The translations under genes and the position numbers were made by a program. A model generated the notes under the pieces. It did not search any database. It saw nothing but the letters and a program-made list of their open reading frames with translations, and was not told the origin of the DNA. A DNA stretch of 64,000 nt from Salinithrix halophila (GTDB lineage: Bacteria > Bacillota > Bacilli > Thermoactinomycetales > DSM-45169): assembly GCF_042650125.1 (NCBI RefSeq), contig NZ_JBHSAP010000007.1:62001-126000 (forward strand), in the 5' to 3' direction. This document shows, in pieces, positions 1-8,850 of the stretch. Every line of letters begins with the position of its first letter. Positions within the stretch are counted from its first letter, which is position 1.

Positions 1-209
1 TACTCAAGAAAGAGAAGATTGTCAACAATTTTCACACAAAAAGGGCGCCAACCGAAGCCCCGTACAATGCCGGAAATCCCAGCCCCTATGCCTGTACCCA
101 GATCAGTACTCGTTAGTTTGACGGCAATAGACGCGACCGATTCGTTCGCCACTGAAGCTCTACACCATCCCGCTTCAAAGAACGAACTCTCTACATGTGG
201 GAGGAGCAC
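1..209 (-). CDS. possible partial ORF at left edge, unknown
   Basis: The frame on the minus strand stays open from a GTG at 209 to the window edge, about 69 codons. An AAAAGG stretch lies about 8 bases before that GTG, and the frame is closed upstream by a TAA just before it. The translation includes a glycine-rich stretch, TDLGTGIGAGISGIVRGFGW, that I do not recognise. It would be divergent from tatA. It may equally be the start of a real gene cut by the window or non-coding DNA. The opposite-strand reading of the same bases looks no better. Confidence 0.22.
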   Translation of the reverse strand, partial: MLLPHVESSFFEAGWCRASVANESVASIAVKLTSTDLGTGIGAGISGIVRGFGWRPFCVKIVDNLLFLE

Positions 210-332
210 CGCTTATACCTTTTATATTACCAAAAATTGTTACCCTTACATTCTCACAAGGATAAACCCTGAAGATAAGTATAACGGTCCCCTCATCGAG
301 ACGTTTGCTCCTCGTCGTCATCAAACGTTAAC

Positions 333-360
333 TTGAAGCCCTTTGTTAAAGAAGTATAAT
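333..360 (+). promoter_or_regulatory. probable sigma-A promoter of tatA
   Basis: A TTGAAG -35 box (333-338) is separated by 16 bases from a consensus TATAAT -10 box (355-360). The leader to the tatA start is about 75 bases. Apart from this promoter, the stretch 210-440 shows nothing I recognise. Confidence 0.55.
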
Positions 361-440
361 AAAAGCATGACCCCCCATGACCGACCACAGATGCGACGCC
401 AGTCGACATCGAATCTATAAAACCAAGGGAGTGAAACTCC

Positions 441-707
441 ATGCCTCAAATCGGTATACCAGGCTTTATCCTCATCATTCTGGTCGCCCTTCTCCTTTTC
501 GGCCCCAAAAAATTGCCGGAGCTGGGACGAGCCGCTGGACGAACCTTGCGTGAATTCAAGGATTCCGTCAGCGGCAGCGGAAATGAGGACCGCCGTACCC
601 ACAACGACGACACGAAAGCCGACTCCCGTGACGATATTCGCGAGACTAAGGAGACCAGTTCCTCTTCCACAAGCTCCTCTTCCAGGCCTGATGGCCTGAA
701 CCGGTAA
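441..707 (+). CDS. tatA: Sec-independent translocase subunit TatA
   Basis: An 88-residue TatA/E-type protein, which forms the protein-conducting part of the twin-arginine translocon in the cytoplasmic membrane. The order is classic: a short N-terminal membrane helix (about residues 5-22), a hinge, the FGPKKLPELGRAAG amphipathic helix, and a polar tail. The tail here is low-complexity, rich in Asp, Arg, Thr and Ser. The ATG follows a GGGAG site. No tatC is adjacent, so the gene stands alone between its own promoter and a bidirectional terminator shared with mobA. TatC must be encoded elsewhere. TatA versus TatE naming is not resolvable from one protein. Confidence 0.9.
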   Translation: MPQIGIPGFILIILVALLLFGPKKLPELGRAAGRTLREFKDSVSGSGNEDRRTHNDDTKADSRDDIRETKETSSSSTSSSSRPDGLNR

Positions 708-725
708 GAAGAGAATCGACATAAG

Positions 726-767
726 AAAAACCACCCTGCCCGATTAATCGGGATAAGGGTGGTTTTT
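726..767. terminator. bidirectional terminator between tatA and mobA
   Basis: The long stem AAAAACCACCCT / AGGGTGGTTTTT encloses a second perfect hairpin (CCCGATTAATCGGG). There are A and T runs on both sides, so it can stop both convergent transcripts. It overlaps the mobA stop codon. Confidence 0.85.
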
Positions 768-1385
768 GGTATGCTCCTGTTCGACCCGTTTTCGGACCTG
801 GTCATAATCACCCGGTCGGTTCATATTGAGAAGGGCTAGCCTAGGGTCAGCCAGGTGATGCCACTCTTCCTCCCCTACTTCGATCGTATCGGTCCGCTCC
901 AAAAATCGGGTGACGCTTCGGTCTGTGTTCTCCTGCAGAATTTCCTCCAGAAAGGGGAATGTCCGGCGTCGATAAACAGCAAATAGCGGATGAATGCGTC
1001 CTTCTGCACGGGGGACCAAGGCATCTGCCCCAGGAATTTTCTCTGCCTTCTCCAGCAAAAAGCCAGCCAATTCCCGGGAAACGAAGGGCATGTCACAGGC
1101 AACAACAAGGTTCAGTTCTGAATTCCCATAGACCAACCCTGCATGAATTCCCGCGAGGGGGCCGCATCCCGGCCAGTGGTCCTGAACCACGGGTATACCG
1201 GGGATGGAGGGGAAAGGGCGACAACCAGCAGCAAGGAGAGGCTTACCCACACCCTTCAGACGGTGTAGGATACGAGCCGCCATCGGCTCTCCGGCCAGGG
1301 GAAGATATGCTTTGTTTCGGCCCATCCGGCGGGATTCGCCGCCTGCCAGCAGGATTAAGCTCCTCTGAGATAAAGGTGTGGCCAT
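744..1385 (-). CDS. mobA: molybdenum cofactor guanylyltransferase MobA
   Basis: A nucleotidyltransferase of the MobA family, which transfers GMP from GTP to molybdopterin to make the guanine dinucleotide cofactor. The N-terminal signature LAGGESRRMGRNKAYL is the GTP-binding loop, and the metal-binding ACDMPF motif lies near residue 97. At about 213 residues it has normal length. The start chosen (MATPLSQRS) has GGAGGGG five bases upstream. An ATG 33 bases further up would overlap the uvrC stop. It follows uvrC closely on the same strand. No other molybdopterin genes are nearby, so the context does not confirm the cofactor role. Confidence 0.8.
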   Translation of the reverse strand: MATPLSQRSLILLAGGESRRMGRNKAYLPLAGEPMAARILHRLKGVGKPLLAAGCRPFPSIPGIPVVQDHWPGCGPLAGIHAGLVYGNSELNLVVACDMPFVSRELAGFLLEKAEKIPGADALVPRAEGRIHPLFAVYRRRTFPFLEEILQENTDRSVTRFLERTDTIEVGEEEWHHLADPRLALLNMNRPGDYDQVRKRVEQEHTKNHPYPD

Positions 1386-1404
1386 CCGTTCCCCTCCCAT
1401 GACT

Positions 1405-3201
1405 TTAGCTCTTCCCATCCTTTTCGTCTGTTCCGTTTAAGCGGGTTAATATTTCCCTGGCCAGTTTGTCTCCGATCCCTGCTTGTCGGTATGCCTCGAC
1501 ACTGGCCTTTTTCATCTTGTTAATGGAGCCAAAATGTTTATAGAGCAGCGTTTTCCGTTTCTGGCCCACACCGGGAATGTCGTCCAGCATCGATTGGATC
1601 ATCTGCTTACCCCGGGTCTGCCTGTGAAACGTAATAGCAAAACGGTGGACTTCCTCCTGGATGCGTTGTAACAAATAAAACTCCTGACTGCCCCGTTTAA
1701 GAGACACCTCCTGAGGCGGATCCCCGAACAACAGCTTGGCCGTTTTGTGCCGGTCATCTTTCACCAGACCGGCAACCGGGATAAAGAGGCCCAGTTCATT
1801 CTCCAGCACATCCATTGCGGCGGACATCTGTCCCCGCCCCCCGTCAACGATCACCAGCTCCGGTAACGGAAGATCCTCTTTCAGCACCCGGGCATAACGA
1901 CGGCGGATCACTTCCCGCATCGTCCCATAATCATCAGGCCCCTGGACCGTACGGATCTTGAATTTGCGATAATCTTTCTTCTCCATAGCCCCGTCGATAA
2001 AGACGACCATTGCCGATACCGGATCCGCCCCCTGGATATTAGAATTATCGAATGCCTCGATCCTTTTCGGATAACCGATCCCCAGCGCTTCCCCCAGACC
2101 GCGGGCCGCCTCGATCGTGCGATCCTTGTCCCGCTCGATCAAATTAAACCGTTCTCGAAGAGCAATGCGAGCATTTTCCGCAGCCATGTCCACCAAACGC
2201 TTCTTCATACCTCGCTGAGGAATATGGACCTGAACCCCTGGAAGGAAACCGCTCAGAAGATCGGCATCCACCGCTGGAGGAAGATCGACTTCCTTGGGCA
2301 AAGCGGGTTTTTCATGATAAAACTGGGTGACGAAGGAAAGGAAGTCTTCCTCTTCTTCGTTGTAATGGGAGAAGATCGAGACATCTCGTTCAATCAGCTT
2401 CCCCTGTCGCAGGAAAAAGACCTGGACACACATCACACCCTTGTCTGCTGCATAGCCGAATACGTCCCGATCCGTATAATCATTGAGTGTGATATTCTGT
2501 TTCACCATGACCGTCTCGATATGTTTAATCAGGTCCCGCAATTCCTTGGCCCGTTCAAAATCCAATTCTTCCGCGGCCGCCTCCATTTTGCGGCGCAAAT
2601 CTTGTTGTACTTCTTTGTAGCCCCCGTTTAAGAAACGGACAATCTCTCGAGTCATTTCGCTATACTGGGTGGGATCGACGTCAAACTCGCAGGGAGCGAG
2701 ACATTGCCCCAAATGGTAGTAAAGACAGACTCGTTTCGGCAGTGTTCGGCATTTACGTAGCGGATAAAGTTTGTCCAGCAGTTTTTTTGTCTGCTGAGCC
2801 GCTAGTGCATTCGGATATGGACCGAAATAACGAGATCCATCCTTTTTCATATTGCGGGTTACCTCAAGACGTGGATGCGCCTCTTTCGTAAGCCGGATGT
2901 AGGGGTACGATTTGTCATCTTTCATCAGAACATTGTAATGAGGACGATGTCGCTTGATCAGATTGGCTTCCAGAATGAGGGCTTCAATCGCGCTTTCCGT
3001 GACGATGTATTCCAAGTCCTCAATCTCTGAAACCAACAACTGTGTCTTGCCGTCGTGGCTTCCGGTGAAATAGGAACGAACCCGACTTTTCAGGCTCTTT
3101 GCCTTACCGATATAGATGATGGTCCCCTGAGCGTTTTTCATTAAATAACAACCCGGTTGGTCCGGAAGTAGGGACAGCTTTTCTTTCAACGGTTCTCTCA
3201 T
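1405..3201 (-). CDS. uvrC: excinuclease ABC subunit C
   Basis: UvrC makes both incisions around DNA lesions in nucleotide excision repair, working with UvrA and UvrB. The 598 residues show, in order, the GIY-YIG nuclease domain (GCYLMKN, then TIIYIGKAKSLKSR, about residues 14-90), the UVR motif that binds UvrB (about 200-235), the RNase-H-like C-terminal nuclease (YPKRIEAFDNSNIQG, about 375-540) and a terminal helix-hairpin-helix region (DIPGVGQKRKTLL). The ATG follows GGGAG. It is transcribed with mobA, probably as one unit ending at the 726-767 terminator. In Bacillus uvrC is next to trxA. Here trxA is about 2.5 kb away, across two inserted membrane-protein genes. Confidence 0.97.
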   Translation of the reverse strand: MREPLKEKLSLLPDQPGCYLMKNAQGTIIYIGKAKSLKSRVRSYFTGSHDGKTQLLVSEIEDLEYIVTESAIEALILEANLIKRHRPHYNVLMKDDKSYPYIRLTKEAHPRLEVTRNMKKDGSRYFGPYPNALAAQQTKKLLDKLYPLRKCRTLPKRVCLYYHLGQCLAPCEFDVDPTQYSEMTREIVRFLNGGYKEVQQDLRRKMEAAAEELDFERAKELRDLIKHIETVMVKQNITLNDYTDRDVFGYAADKGVMCVQVFFLRQGKLIERDVSIFSHYNEEEEDFLSFVTQFYHEKPALPKEVDLPPAVDADLLSGFLPGVQVHIPQRGMKKRLVDMAAENARIALRERFNLIERDKDRTIEAARGLGEALGIGYPKRIEAFDNSNIQGADPVSAMVVFIDGAMEKKDYRKFKIRTVQGPDDYGTMREVIRRRYARVLKEDLPLPELVIVDGGRGQMSAAMDVLENELGLFIPVAGLVKDDRHKTAKLLFGDPPQEVSLKRGSQEFYLLQRIQEEVHRFAITFHRQTRGKQMIQSMLDDIPGVGQKRKTLLYKHFGSINKMKKASVEAYRQAGIGDKLAREILTRLNGTDEKDGKS

Positions 3202-3434
3202 CGTTCGGTCACTCCCTCTTCCAGTTTACCACAGGAAAAAACCAGCCGTCCTTTTCCGTTATGGGGCATCGGAGAACTTTTTTGTTTAAAAAAACGTTCT
3301 TTAGAAAAGACCACTCCCGTTTCTTTTGTTACCACAAATCCGGGGGGTAAAGAAGGCAGACCCGTTGTCCTCCGGCCATGGAAGAGATACCATGGAAAAG
3401 GTGAAAATCTGTTAGTTGATGGGAGGGATCGTTT

Positions 3435-4421
3435 TTGGCAGAAGCGTTCCGATTGTTGAACCACCATGGGATGAAAATTTGGGTCAGCACTTTATTCGGT
3501 GGACTGGTTGTCACCGTTCTCCTGTTGGTTCCGCACTTATTCATGGGTATGATGCTGGGTTCCCAACTGCCTTCCGTTGAAGAGACACTGAAAAGTCTGG
3601 CGTCCGAACCGGGTATGATCCCCAAGTTATACGCACTTGCTCAGACTTTAACGGATGCCTTTGCGACAGGGGGAAGCCATCTGATCGGGTATGCTGTACT
3701 GGTTGTCCTTCTTTCCTTGTTGGGCTGGACTTTTTTCCTTGCCGGCCTGACCAGTTCGGTGCGCGATGCCGCTGTGCATAACAAGGTGATGCTGGGTCGT
3801 TTTTTCTCAGGAGGGATCCGGTATCTCTTTCCGTTATTGGCTCTTGGATTGCTATATGAATTGGCGGCCGGAGTAGTAGGGGCCTTGGCTGCTCTAACCT
3901 GGCCCCTGGTAGAGGGAGAGTTCCCCTTTCGCATCGCTTGGCTGGTAGTCATAGCCTTCCTGAGCCTGATTTTCCTAATCGCCTCGTCTCATTCGATGGT
4001 TGTCCTATTCAGCGACCACCTGGGTGTCCTCCGCTCTTTTGCTAGTGGTTTCAAGATCGCCATTCTGATGTTCGGACGGGCCTTTGCTTCTTTACTTGGA
4101 GCCGCCTTTTCCGCTTTACTGGGGATGGCTCTTGTTCTCCTCCTTTCTCTATTCCCTTGGATTATCCTTCGGTTTTTCGAAGACGGAGCAGTCGCCATGA
4201 TCGTGAGCAGCCTTTTTGGGGGATTCCTCTTCCTCGTTCTGGGGTTGTTTCCCGTCATCCTATCCCTCGGGGTTTTGTTCCGCCGATACCTCATTCGAAT
4301 TCAAGATGATCTATTTCCAGAAGACCACCTGGAAGCGGTAATGTTGCAGCCGGATTCCAGCGGAGACGACTGGAATACACAGGAGGAGCACCCGAGTAAT
4401 CAGACCCTGTCCCGTTCTTAA
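3435..4421 (+). CDS. polytopic membrane protein, tandem copy 1, function unknown
   Basis: A 328-residue integral membrane protein starting at a TTG with GGGAGG eight bases upstream. I count six or seven hydrophobic segments, then a polar acidic tail. It opens with a short cytoplasmic stretch of the form FRLLNHHGMKIW followed by a long first helix. The next gene has the same plan (FQLLRRNGWKIG, similar helix spacing, a polar tail after the last helix), so I read the pair as diverged paralogues. No enzymatic motif is visible. The design resembles the DUF975/DUF4013 class of bacterial membrane proteins, but I cannot assign a family. Confidence 0.75.
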   Translation: MAEAFRLLNHHGMKIWVSTLFGGLVVTVLLLVPHLFMGMMLGSQLPSVEETLKSLASEPGMIPKLYALAQTLTDAFATGGSHLIGYAVLVVLLSLLGWTFFLAGLTSSVRDAAVHNKVMLGRFFSGGIRYLFPLLALGLLYELAAGVVGALAALTWPLVEGEFPFRIAWLVVIAFLSLIFLIASSHSMVVLFSDHLGVLRSFASGFKIAILMFGRAFASLLGAAFSALLGMALVLLLSLFPWIILRFFEDGAVAMIVSSLFGGFLFLVLGLFPVILSLGVLFRRYLIRIQDDLFPEDHLEAVMLQPDSSGDDWNTQEEHPSNQTLSRS

Positions 4422-4451
4422 CGAAAAAAGCCGGATTCATGATCCATCACC

Positions 4452-4490
4452 AAACCTGGCCCCGACAAAAATCGGCGCGCCAGGTTTTCC
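4452..4490 (+). terminator. rho-independent terminator
   Basis: AAACCTGGC pairs with GCCAGGTTT around an inner hairpin, and a T-rich tail follows. It lies just after the first membrane-protein gene, so the paralogue downstream needs its own promoter. Confidence 0.7.
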
Positions 4491-4590
4491 GTTTATGAAA
4501 GAAAATCAGTTTTTCCGTAACTATTGAAGCCGTGAATCGTATATAGGAGTATCCCTTTTTTTAACCATCATCGTTGTAGGAGGCTTTTTG

Positions 4591-5682
4591 ATGTCTACTT
4601 ATTTCCAGTTGTTACGCCGCAATGGATGGAAGATAGGGGGAGCTGTGCTGGTCGGGTCGATCCTATCCTATATTGTTTGGTCCATGGCCATCTTCATCTT
4701 GTATATGATCGGCCTGGTTATCGGATTGGCCGCCATCGGTCTAAGCCCCGATCAGCTCACTTCCGGCGATCCCTCCGCCGAACTGTTGAACCCGGCTTTT
4801 GGGGTCGGAGCCATGATCGGCATCCTAATCTTTACCCTGTTGTATATCGTCATCACTTATCTCACTTTTTCCTTTCCTACGGCAGGCATGTACGGCATGA
4901 TCAACGAAGCCGTTTTGGATGGGAACACGCAATTCGTATCGTTCTTTACCTTCGGGGTTCGTTATTTCTGGAAAGTATTTCTCCAGATGATGCTGATCAT
5001 TCTCGGCATCTTTTTAATCATGGTTCCAGCGATCCTGGTGGATATCATGGCCCTTTATGCCAATGAAGCAGGCAATTCGGTCATGACCGTCATCTTGGTA
5101 ATCCTTTATGTTCTCCTTTTGATCCCGATGTTCCTATTCTGCCTTTCTTCCATGTTTGCCCCCATCATTTTAACAGCGGAAAACAAAGGACCCTGGGAGT
5201 CCCTCAAGCTATCCCTCAAGCTGTTTCGTAAGAAAACGAAGGAGTATTTCTTTACCTTGCTCCTGCTCATCGCCGGAACGGTGGCTATGATCGCTTTGCT
5301 GTCGATTCTAGGTATCCCATTTCTGATACCCCTGATAACCTCCGATGGAGAAAGCGCTTTTGGTGTCATCATGATCGTCCTGTACATCCTGCTCGTCTTG
5401 CTGATCATGCCTTTCTTCTATAGTGCTATCACTATGATTCTCTCCTTGCGCTACAAGGAGCGCCTGCGCCGGTTTATCGTACCGGATCAAGACGGACCGG
5501 GTCCCTTTGACGGTTCCGGCGGGGCCAACGGCTCCGATCCCAACGGAGGGCCCCATGACAACGGCAATCCACCGCAGGCCTCAGGGCCGGTCCCGGAGCA
5601 ACCGACAGACCGCGGGAAAGAGCATGGTCAGAGCCAACCTGCCTATCCTCAATTCCCGTCGGACCCTCATATCAATAGCTAA
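4591..5682 (+). CDS. polytopic membrane protein, tandem copy 2, function unknown
   Basis: A 363-residue membrane protein with about six or seven hydrophobic helices and a long C-terminal tail (about residues 300-363) rich in Pro, Gly, Asp and Asn. That tail looks disordered and cytoplasmic. The ATG at 4591 has AGGAGG seven bases upstream. A TTG one codon earlier would be only four bases away and is less likely. It shares layout with the preceding gene, including the LLRRNGWKI-like start. The region around WESLKLSLKLFRKKTKEYF is the main charged loop. No catalytic motif was seen. Confidence 0.75.
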   Translation: MSTYFQLLRRNGWKIGGAVLVGSILSYIVWSMAIFILYMIGLVIGLAAIGLSPDQLTSGDPSAELLNPAFGVGAMIGILIFTLLYIVITYLTFSFPTAGMYGMINEAVLDGNTQFVSFFTFGVRYFWKVFLQMMLIILGIFLIMVPAILVDIMALYANEAGNSVMTVILVILYVLLLIPMFLFCLSSMFAPIILTAENKGPWESLKLSLKLFRKKTKEYFFTLLLLIAGTVAMIALLSILGIPFLIPLITSDGESAFGVIMIVLYILLVLLIMPFFYSAITMILSLRYKERLRRFIVPDQDGPGPFDGSGGANGSDPNGGPHDNGNPPQASGPVPEQPTDRGKEHGQSQPAYPQFPSDPHINS

Positions 5683-5690
5683 CGAGATAC

Positions 5691-5722
5691 AACAAAGCCT
5701 GCCCCTAGGGGCAGGCTTTGTT
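5691..5722. terminator. bidirectional terminator between membrane protein and trxA
   Basis: A perfect 32-base palindrome with arms AACAAAGCCTGCCCCT and AGGGGCAGGCTTTGTT serves the two convergent genes. Confidence 0.85.
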
Positions 5723-5737
5723 CCCGTTCGTATCCGT

Positions 5738-6052
5738 TTAGAAATGAGGGTTAAGCCATTCCAGCAATTGTTCTTTCGGTTGGAAACCGTGGAGCTTATC
5801 CACCATCTCCCCATCCTTAAAGACCATCAGGGTCGGGATGCTCATAACACCAAAGCGACCGGCGGTATCCGGGTTTTCGTCTACGTTGACTTTGGCAATT
5901 TTCAGCTTGTCGCCCACTTCCTGATCTATTTCTTCCAGCACCGGGGAAATCATTTTGCAAGGACCGCACCACGGGGCCCAAAAGTCGACCAGCACAGTGC
6001 CGGAAGCGACTTCGTTGCTGAAGGTTTGATCGCTGACGTTCGCTATGGACAT
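5738..6052 (-). CDS. trxA: thioredoxin
   Basis: A cytoplasmic 104-residue thioredoxin, the general protein-disulfide reductant reduced by thioredoxin reductase. The redox motif FWAPWCGPCKM is at about residues 24-34, and the cis-proline loop (MSIPTLMVF) lies near residue 74. Length and fold order match TrxA exactly. The ATG is preceded by GGAGTG. It appears monocistronic, with its own promoter upstream and a perfect palindromic terminator downstream. Confidence 0.97.
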   Translation of the reverse strand: MSIANVSDQTFSNEVASGTVLVDFWAPWCGPCKMISPVLEEIDQEVGDKLKIAKVNVDENPDTAGRFGVMSIPTLMVFKDGEMVDKLHGFQPKEQLLEWLNPHF

Positions 6053-6092
6053 AACGCTTTTTCACTCCTTCATTCTCGTGAGAGATATCCTC

Positions 6093-6122
6093 AGTATACC
6101 ACTGGGACAGGCAAACTTCCAA
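6093..6122 (-). promoter_or_regulatory. probable sigma-A promoter of trxA
   Basis: Read on the minus strand, TTGGAA and TATACT are separated by 18 bases, about 40 bases before the trxA start codon. Confidence 0.45.
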
Positions 6123-6180
6123 GCGTTTCGGAGGCCGAAACATCGCCTGAAATACTGATACCCCGTACCGGTATTAAATA

Positions 6181-6211
6181 AACCGGTGGCGGAAAAAATC
6201 CGCCGCCGGTT
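6181..6211 (-). terminator. terminator after etfA
   Basis: A 13-base stem (AACCGGTGGCGGA / TCCGCCGCCGGTT, one mismatch) with a five-base loop lies directly downstream of etfA. It is followed on the minus strand by TTTATTT. Confidence 0.6.
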
Positions 6212-6228
6212 GCTATCTGTGAATCGCC

Positions 6229-7212
6229 TTATTGTTCGACAAGAGCTTTCTTAAACTCCTCCGTCAACAGGGGAACCACTTCAAAAAGATCACCGACGAT
6301 GCCATAGTCCGCCACACTGAAAATGCTGGCTTCCGGATCTTTGTTGATAGCCACAATCACCTTGGAGTTGGACATCCCGGCCAAATGCTGAATGGCACCG
6401 GATATCCCGCAAGCGATGTAGAGATCCGGCGTGACCACTTTCCCCGTCTGTCCAATCTGCAGCCCATAGTCACAGTAACCGGCGTCACAAGCTCCCCGGG
6501 AAGCACCCACAGCGGCCCCCAGCACTTCCGCCAACTCCTGCAGGGGCTGGAACCCCTCTTCACTCTTGACCCCGCGTCCGCCGGAGATCACAATCCTGGC
6601 CTCGGAAAGATCGACGCCGTCGGAAGCCTTCCGAACCACATCCTTCACGAGGGTTCGAAGGGAATCAGCTGCCAGCTCCACTTCCAGCTCCTCGACGACG
6701 GCAGAGCGACTTGTATCCGCTTCCAAGGCAGGGATATTGTTCGGGCGCAAAGTGGCCAGGATTGTGCCTTCCTTGAATGCTTTTTTGACAAAGGCTTTCC
6801 CTGCATAAATCGGCCGAGTGAAGATGAGACGACCATCCGCTAACTCCACGTCGGTACAGTCGGATACCATCCCGATATCCAGTCGAGCCGCGACCCTCGG
6901 GCTTACGTCCCGACCAAAAGCGGTGTGGCCGGTAAAAATGATATCCGGATTGACTTTCTCGACCACTTTTTTGAAAGCCTGAAAATAGGCATCCGTCGTA
7001 TACTGGTCCAATTGCGGATTGGGAACCACGATCACTTGATCCGCCCCAAAGTGGGAGAGTTTCTCTACCAACTGCTTGCCTTGGCTGCCGAAGACCGCTG
7101 CCGTGACGACACCCCCTTCAGCCGCCTTGGTCCCCGCAGCCAGACACTCCAGGGCTACATTCCTTAGTTCGCCGTCCCGCACATCTGCCAATACGAGTAC
7201 ATTTTTGCTCAT
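6229..7212 (-). CDS. etfA: electron transfer flavoprotein alpha subunit
   Basis: EtfA binds FAD and, with EtfB, carries electrons from acyl-CoA dehydrogenases to the respiratory chain. It has 327 residues. The N-terminal half is the nucleotide-binding-like domain. The C-terminal FAD domain carries the family signatures VISGGRGVKSEEGF (about residue 207), GASRGACDAGY and LYIACGISGAIQHLAGM. The ATG is preceded by GAGGAGG. It lies 20 bases after etfB in the fadR-etfB-etfA operon, as in Bacillus fatty-acid degradation operons. FadR is therefore likely to control it. Confidence 0.96.
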   Translation of the reverse strand: MSKNVLVLADVRDGELRNVALECLAAGTKAAEGGVVTAAVFGSQGKQLVEKLSHFGADQVIVVPNPQLDQYTTDAYFQAFKKVVEKVNPDIIFTGHTAFGRDVSPRVAARLDIGMVSDCTDVELADGRLIFTRPIYAGKAFVKKAFKEGTILATLRPNNIPALEADTSRSAVVEELEVELAADSLRTLVKDVVRKASDGVDLSEARIVISGGRGVKSEEGFQPLQELAEVLGAAVGASRGACDAGYCDYGLQIGQTGKVVTPDLYIACGISGAIQHLAGMSNSKVIVAINKDPEASIFSVADYGIVGDLFEVVPLLTEEFKKALVEQ

Positions 7213-7232
7213 GGATGGTTCCTCCTCTTCCC

Positions 7233-8003
7233 TCAGATTACCTTGGCTTCCGTCCTTAGGAGCTGCACCAGTTCCTTCGCCTGCTCTGCCGGTTCCCCCT
7301 CCAAGATTTTGCCGGCCTGTTTTTCCGGAGGCAGGAATACATCCAGGGTTTCGGTCCGGGCCACCAGCTCATCTTCGTCCACATCCAGATCATCTGCATC
7401 CAGGCGCTCGAGAGGCTTTTTCTTCGCTTTCATGATGCCGGGGAGCGAGGGATAGCGAGGTTCATTGAGCCCTTGCTGGGCCGTGACCAAAATCGGCAGT
7501 TTGGCCTGAATGTATTCGACGTCCCCTTCCACATCTTTCTCCACTTCGACGGTTTCCCCATCGATGGTTAGCTTGGTAACGGTGGAAATATGGGGGATAT
7601 CCAGGAGTTCTGCAAGGCGGGGCCCCACTTGGGCGGATCCATCATCAACAGCCATATAACCCCCGAGGATGATGTCATACTCCAGATCATTAACTACAGC
7701 GGCGAGCACCTTGGCAATTGCATTTTCGTCAGGGGAGTCCAGTTCCTCATCGTCTACGATAATTCCCTTGTCCGCACCCATCGCCATTGCCGTACGCATG
7801 GCCTGTTCCGCCCGTTCCGGCCCGACCGTGATCACGGTTACTTCGCCGCCATGTTCATCCCTCAACCGGATGGCTTCTTCCACCGCATATTCATCATAAG
7901 GGTTGATGACAAACTCAACACCTTCTTCGCTGATTTGCCCGTCTTCAATAACGATTCGCTCTTCCGTATCGAAGGTTTGCTTCAAACAGACCAAAATGTT
8001 CAT
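7233..8003 (-). CDS. etfB: electron transfer flavoprotein beta subunit
   Basis: EtfB is the partner of EtfA in the heterodimeric flavoprotein that accepts electrons from beta-oxidation. The start MNILVCLKQ has AAGGAGG ten bases upstream, giving 256 residues, the usual size. Family features are the DEYAVEEAIRL motif near residue 40, the adenine-nucleotide loop VGPERAEQAMRTAMAMGAD, and the recognition-loop region near AKLPILVTAQQGLNEPRYPSL. The gene sits between fadR and etfA with short gaps. Unlike Bacillus subtilis, no fadB lies between fadR and etfB. Confidence 0.96.
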   Translation of the reverse strand: MNILVCLKQTFDTEERIVIEDGQISEEGVEFVINPYDEYAVEEAIRLRDEHGGEVTVITVGPERAEQAMRTAMAMGADKGIIVDDEELDSPDENAIAKVLAAVVNDLEYDIILGGYMAVDDGSAQVGPRLAELLDIPHISTVTKLTIDGETVEVEKDVEGDVEYIQAKLPILVTAQQGLNEPRYPSLPGIMKAKKKPLERLDADDLDVDEDELVARTETLDVFLPPEKQAGKILEGEPAEQAKELVQLLRTEAKVI

Positions 8004-8074
8004 TTTCCGGTTCCTCCTTTGTCCGATCATTCTCTGTAAGGGACGGAAAACAATGGGTTCGCCCCCAACTCCCC

Positions 8075-8662
8075 CTAACGGCTGATCCCTTTTAGGAAGA
8101 GACGCAGGATTGGTTCCACCTGCCCCATCAGGCTGTACTTGCAATCGTTCATGATCCAGGACGTCACCGTTTCATCGATGGTGCCAAAGATCATATAGCG
8201 AGCGGTACGGACGTCGAAATCCTCGGCAAAGCTGCCCTTCTCGATCCCGCTCCGCAGCAACTGGTCGATCACATCATAGTATTTCTTCACGATCAACCCA
8301 ATCTGGCGGCGGACTTCCGGGTTGGACTGCCTTAACTCGATCTGGGTGACAATCGCCAGCTCATGGTCCCCCTCCAGGTATTCAAAGTGCAGACGGACCA
8401 GTTCCTTCAACTGGTCCTCCGGGGAAGGGACAGCAGAGAGCGCCCGTTCCACATCGGAGATGAAGGCCCCCATCTTTTCGTTAAACAAGGAGATGAGCAC
8501 ATCATCTTTGTTTTTGAAATAAAGGTAAATCGTCCCGTCCGCAACCTTTGCCTCCCGGGCGATTTTGGAAACCTGAGCCTGATGATAACCGAATTGGGCA
8601 ATAACCCGTACGGCTGCATCGATAATTGCTTCATATTTTTCTCCGGTACGCTTTGCTGCCAT
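8075..8662 (-). CDS. fadR: TetR-family fatty-acid degradation regulator FadR
   Basis: A 195-residue TetR regulator. The N-terminal helix-turn-helix is clear (KYEAIIDAAVRVIAQFGY, then VSKIAREAKVADGTIYLYFKNKDDVL), followed by an all-helical ligand domain. Bacillus FadR represses beta-oxidation genes and is released by long-chain acyl-CoA. This identification rests on sequence resemblance, the following etfBA genes, and FadR-type palindromes both in front of this gene and in front of lcfA. The start MAAKRTGEKY is preceded by a weak AAAGGGAAC site. An operator overlapping its own promoter region suggests autoregulation. Confidence 0.88.
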   Translation of the reverse strand: MAAKRTGEKYEAIIDAAVRVIAQFGYHQAQVSKIAREAKVADGTIYLYFKNKDDVLISLFNEKMGAFISDVERALSAVPSPEDQLKELVRLHFEYLEGDHELAIVTQIELRQSNPEVRRQIGLIVKKYYDVIDQLLRSGIEKGSFAEDFDVRTARYMIFGTIDETVTSWIMNDCKYSLMGQVEPILRLFLKGISR

Positions 8663-8697
8663 ATGTCCCGTTCCCTTTCTATTTGGGGTGCGTATAA

Positions 8698-8715
8698 TGA
8701 ATGACCGTTCATTCA
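8698..8715. promoter_or_regulatory. FadR operator upstream of fadR-etfBA
   Basis: TGAATGACCGTTCATTCA has the same inverted arms (TGAATGA / TCATTCA) as the Bacillus FadR consensus TGAATGAMTANTCATTCA, differing only in the four central bases. It lies about 35 bases before the fadR start. Confidence 0.75.
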
Positions 8716-8850
8716 ATTATCAGTGTATTCGATTGCCCCCCGCTCTGTCAACATAAGGAGACCGGACAAGATGTAAGCGCATCCACCTATCATTATACCA
8801 AGACAACGGACATCCAGCATGAAAAAATGGAGACTTGGTCAATCCAATGA

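Noticed and set aside
5581..5814. Minus-strand ORF antisense to the end of the membrane protein and trxA region
   Set aside because: It overlaps the palindromic terminator and trxA, with no ribosome site. It is a shadow of coding DNA.
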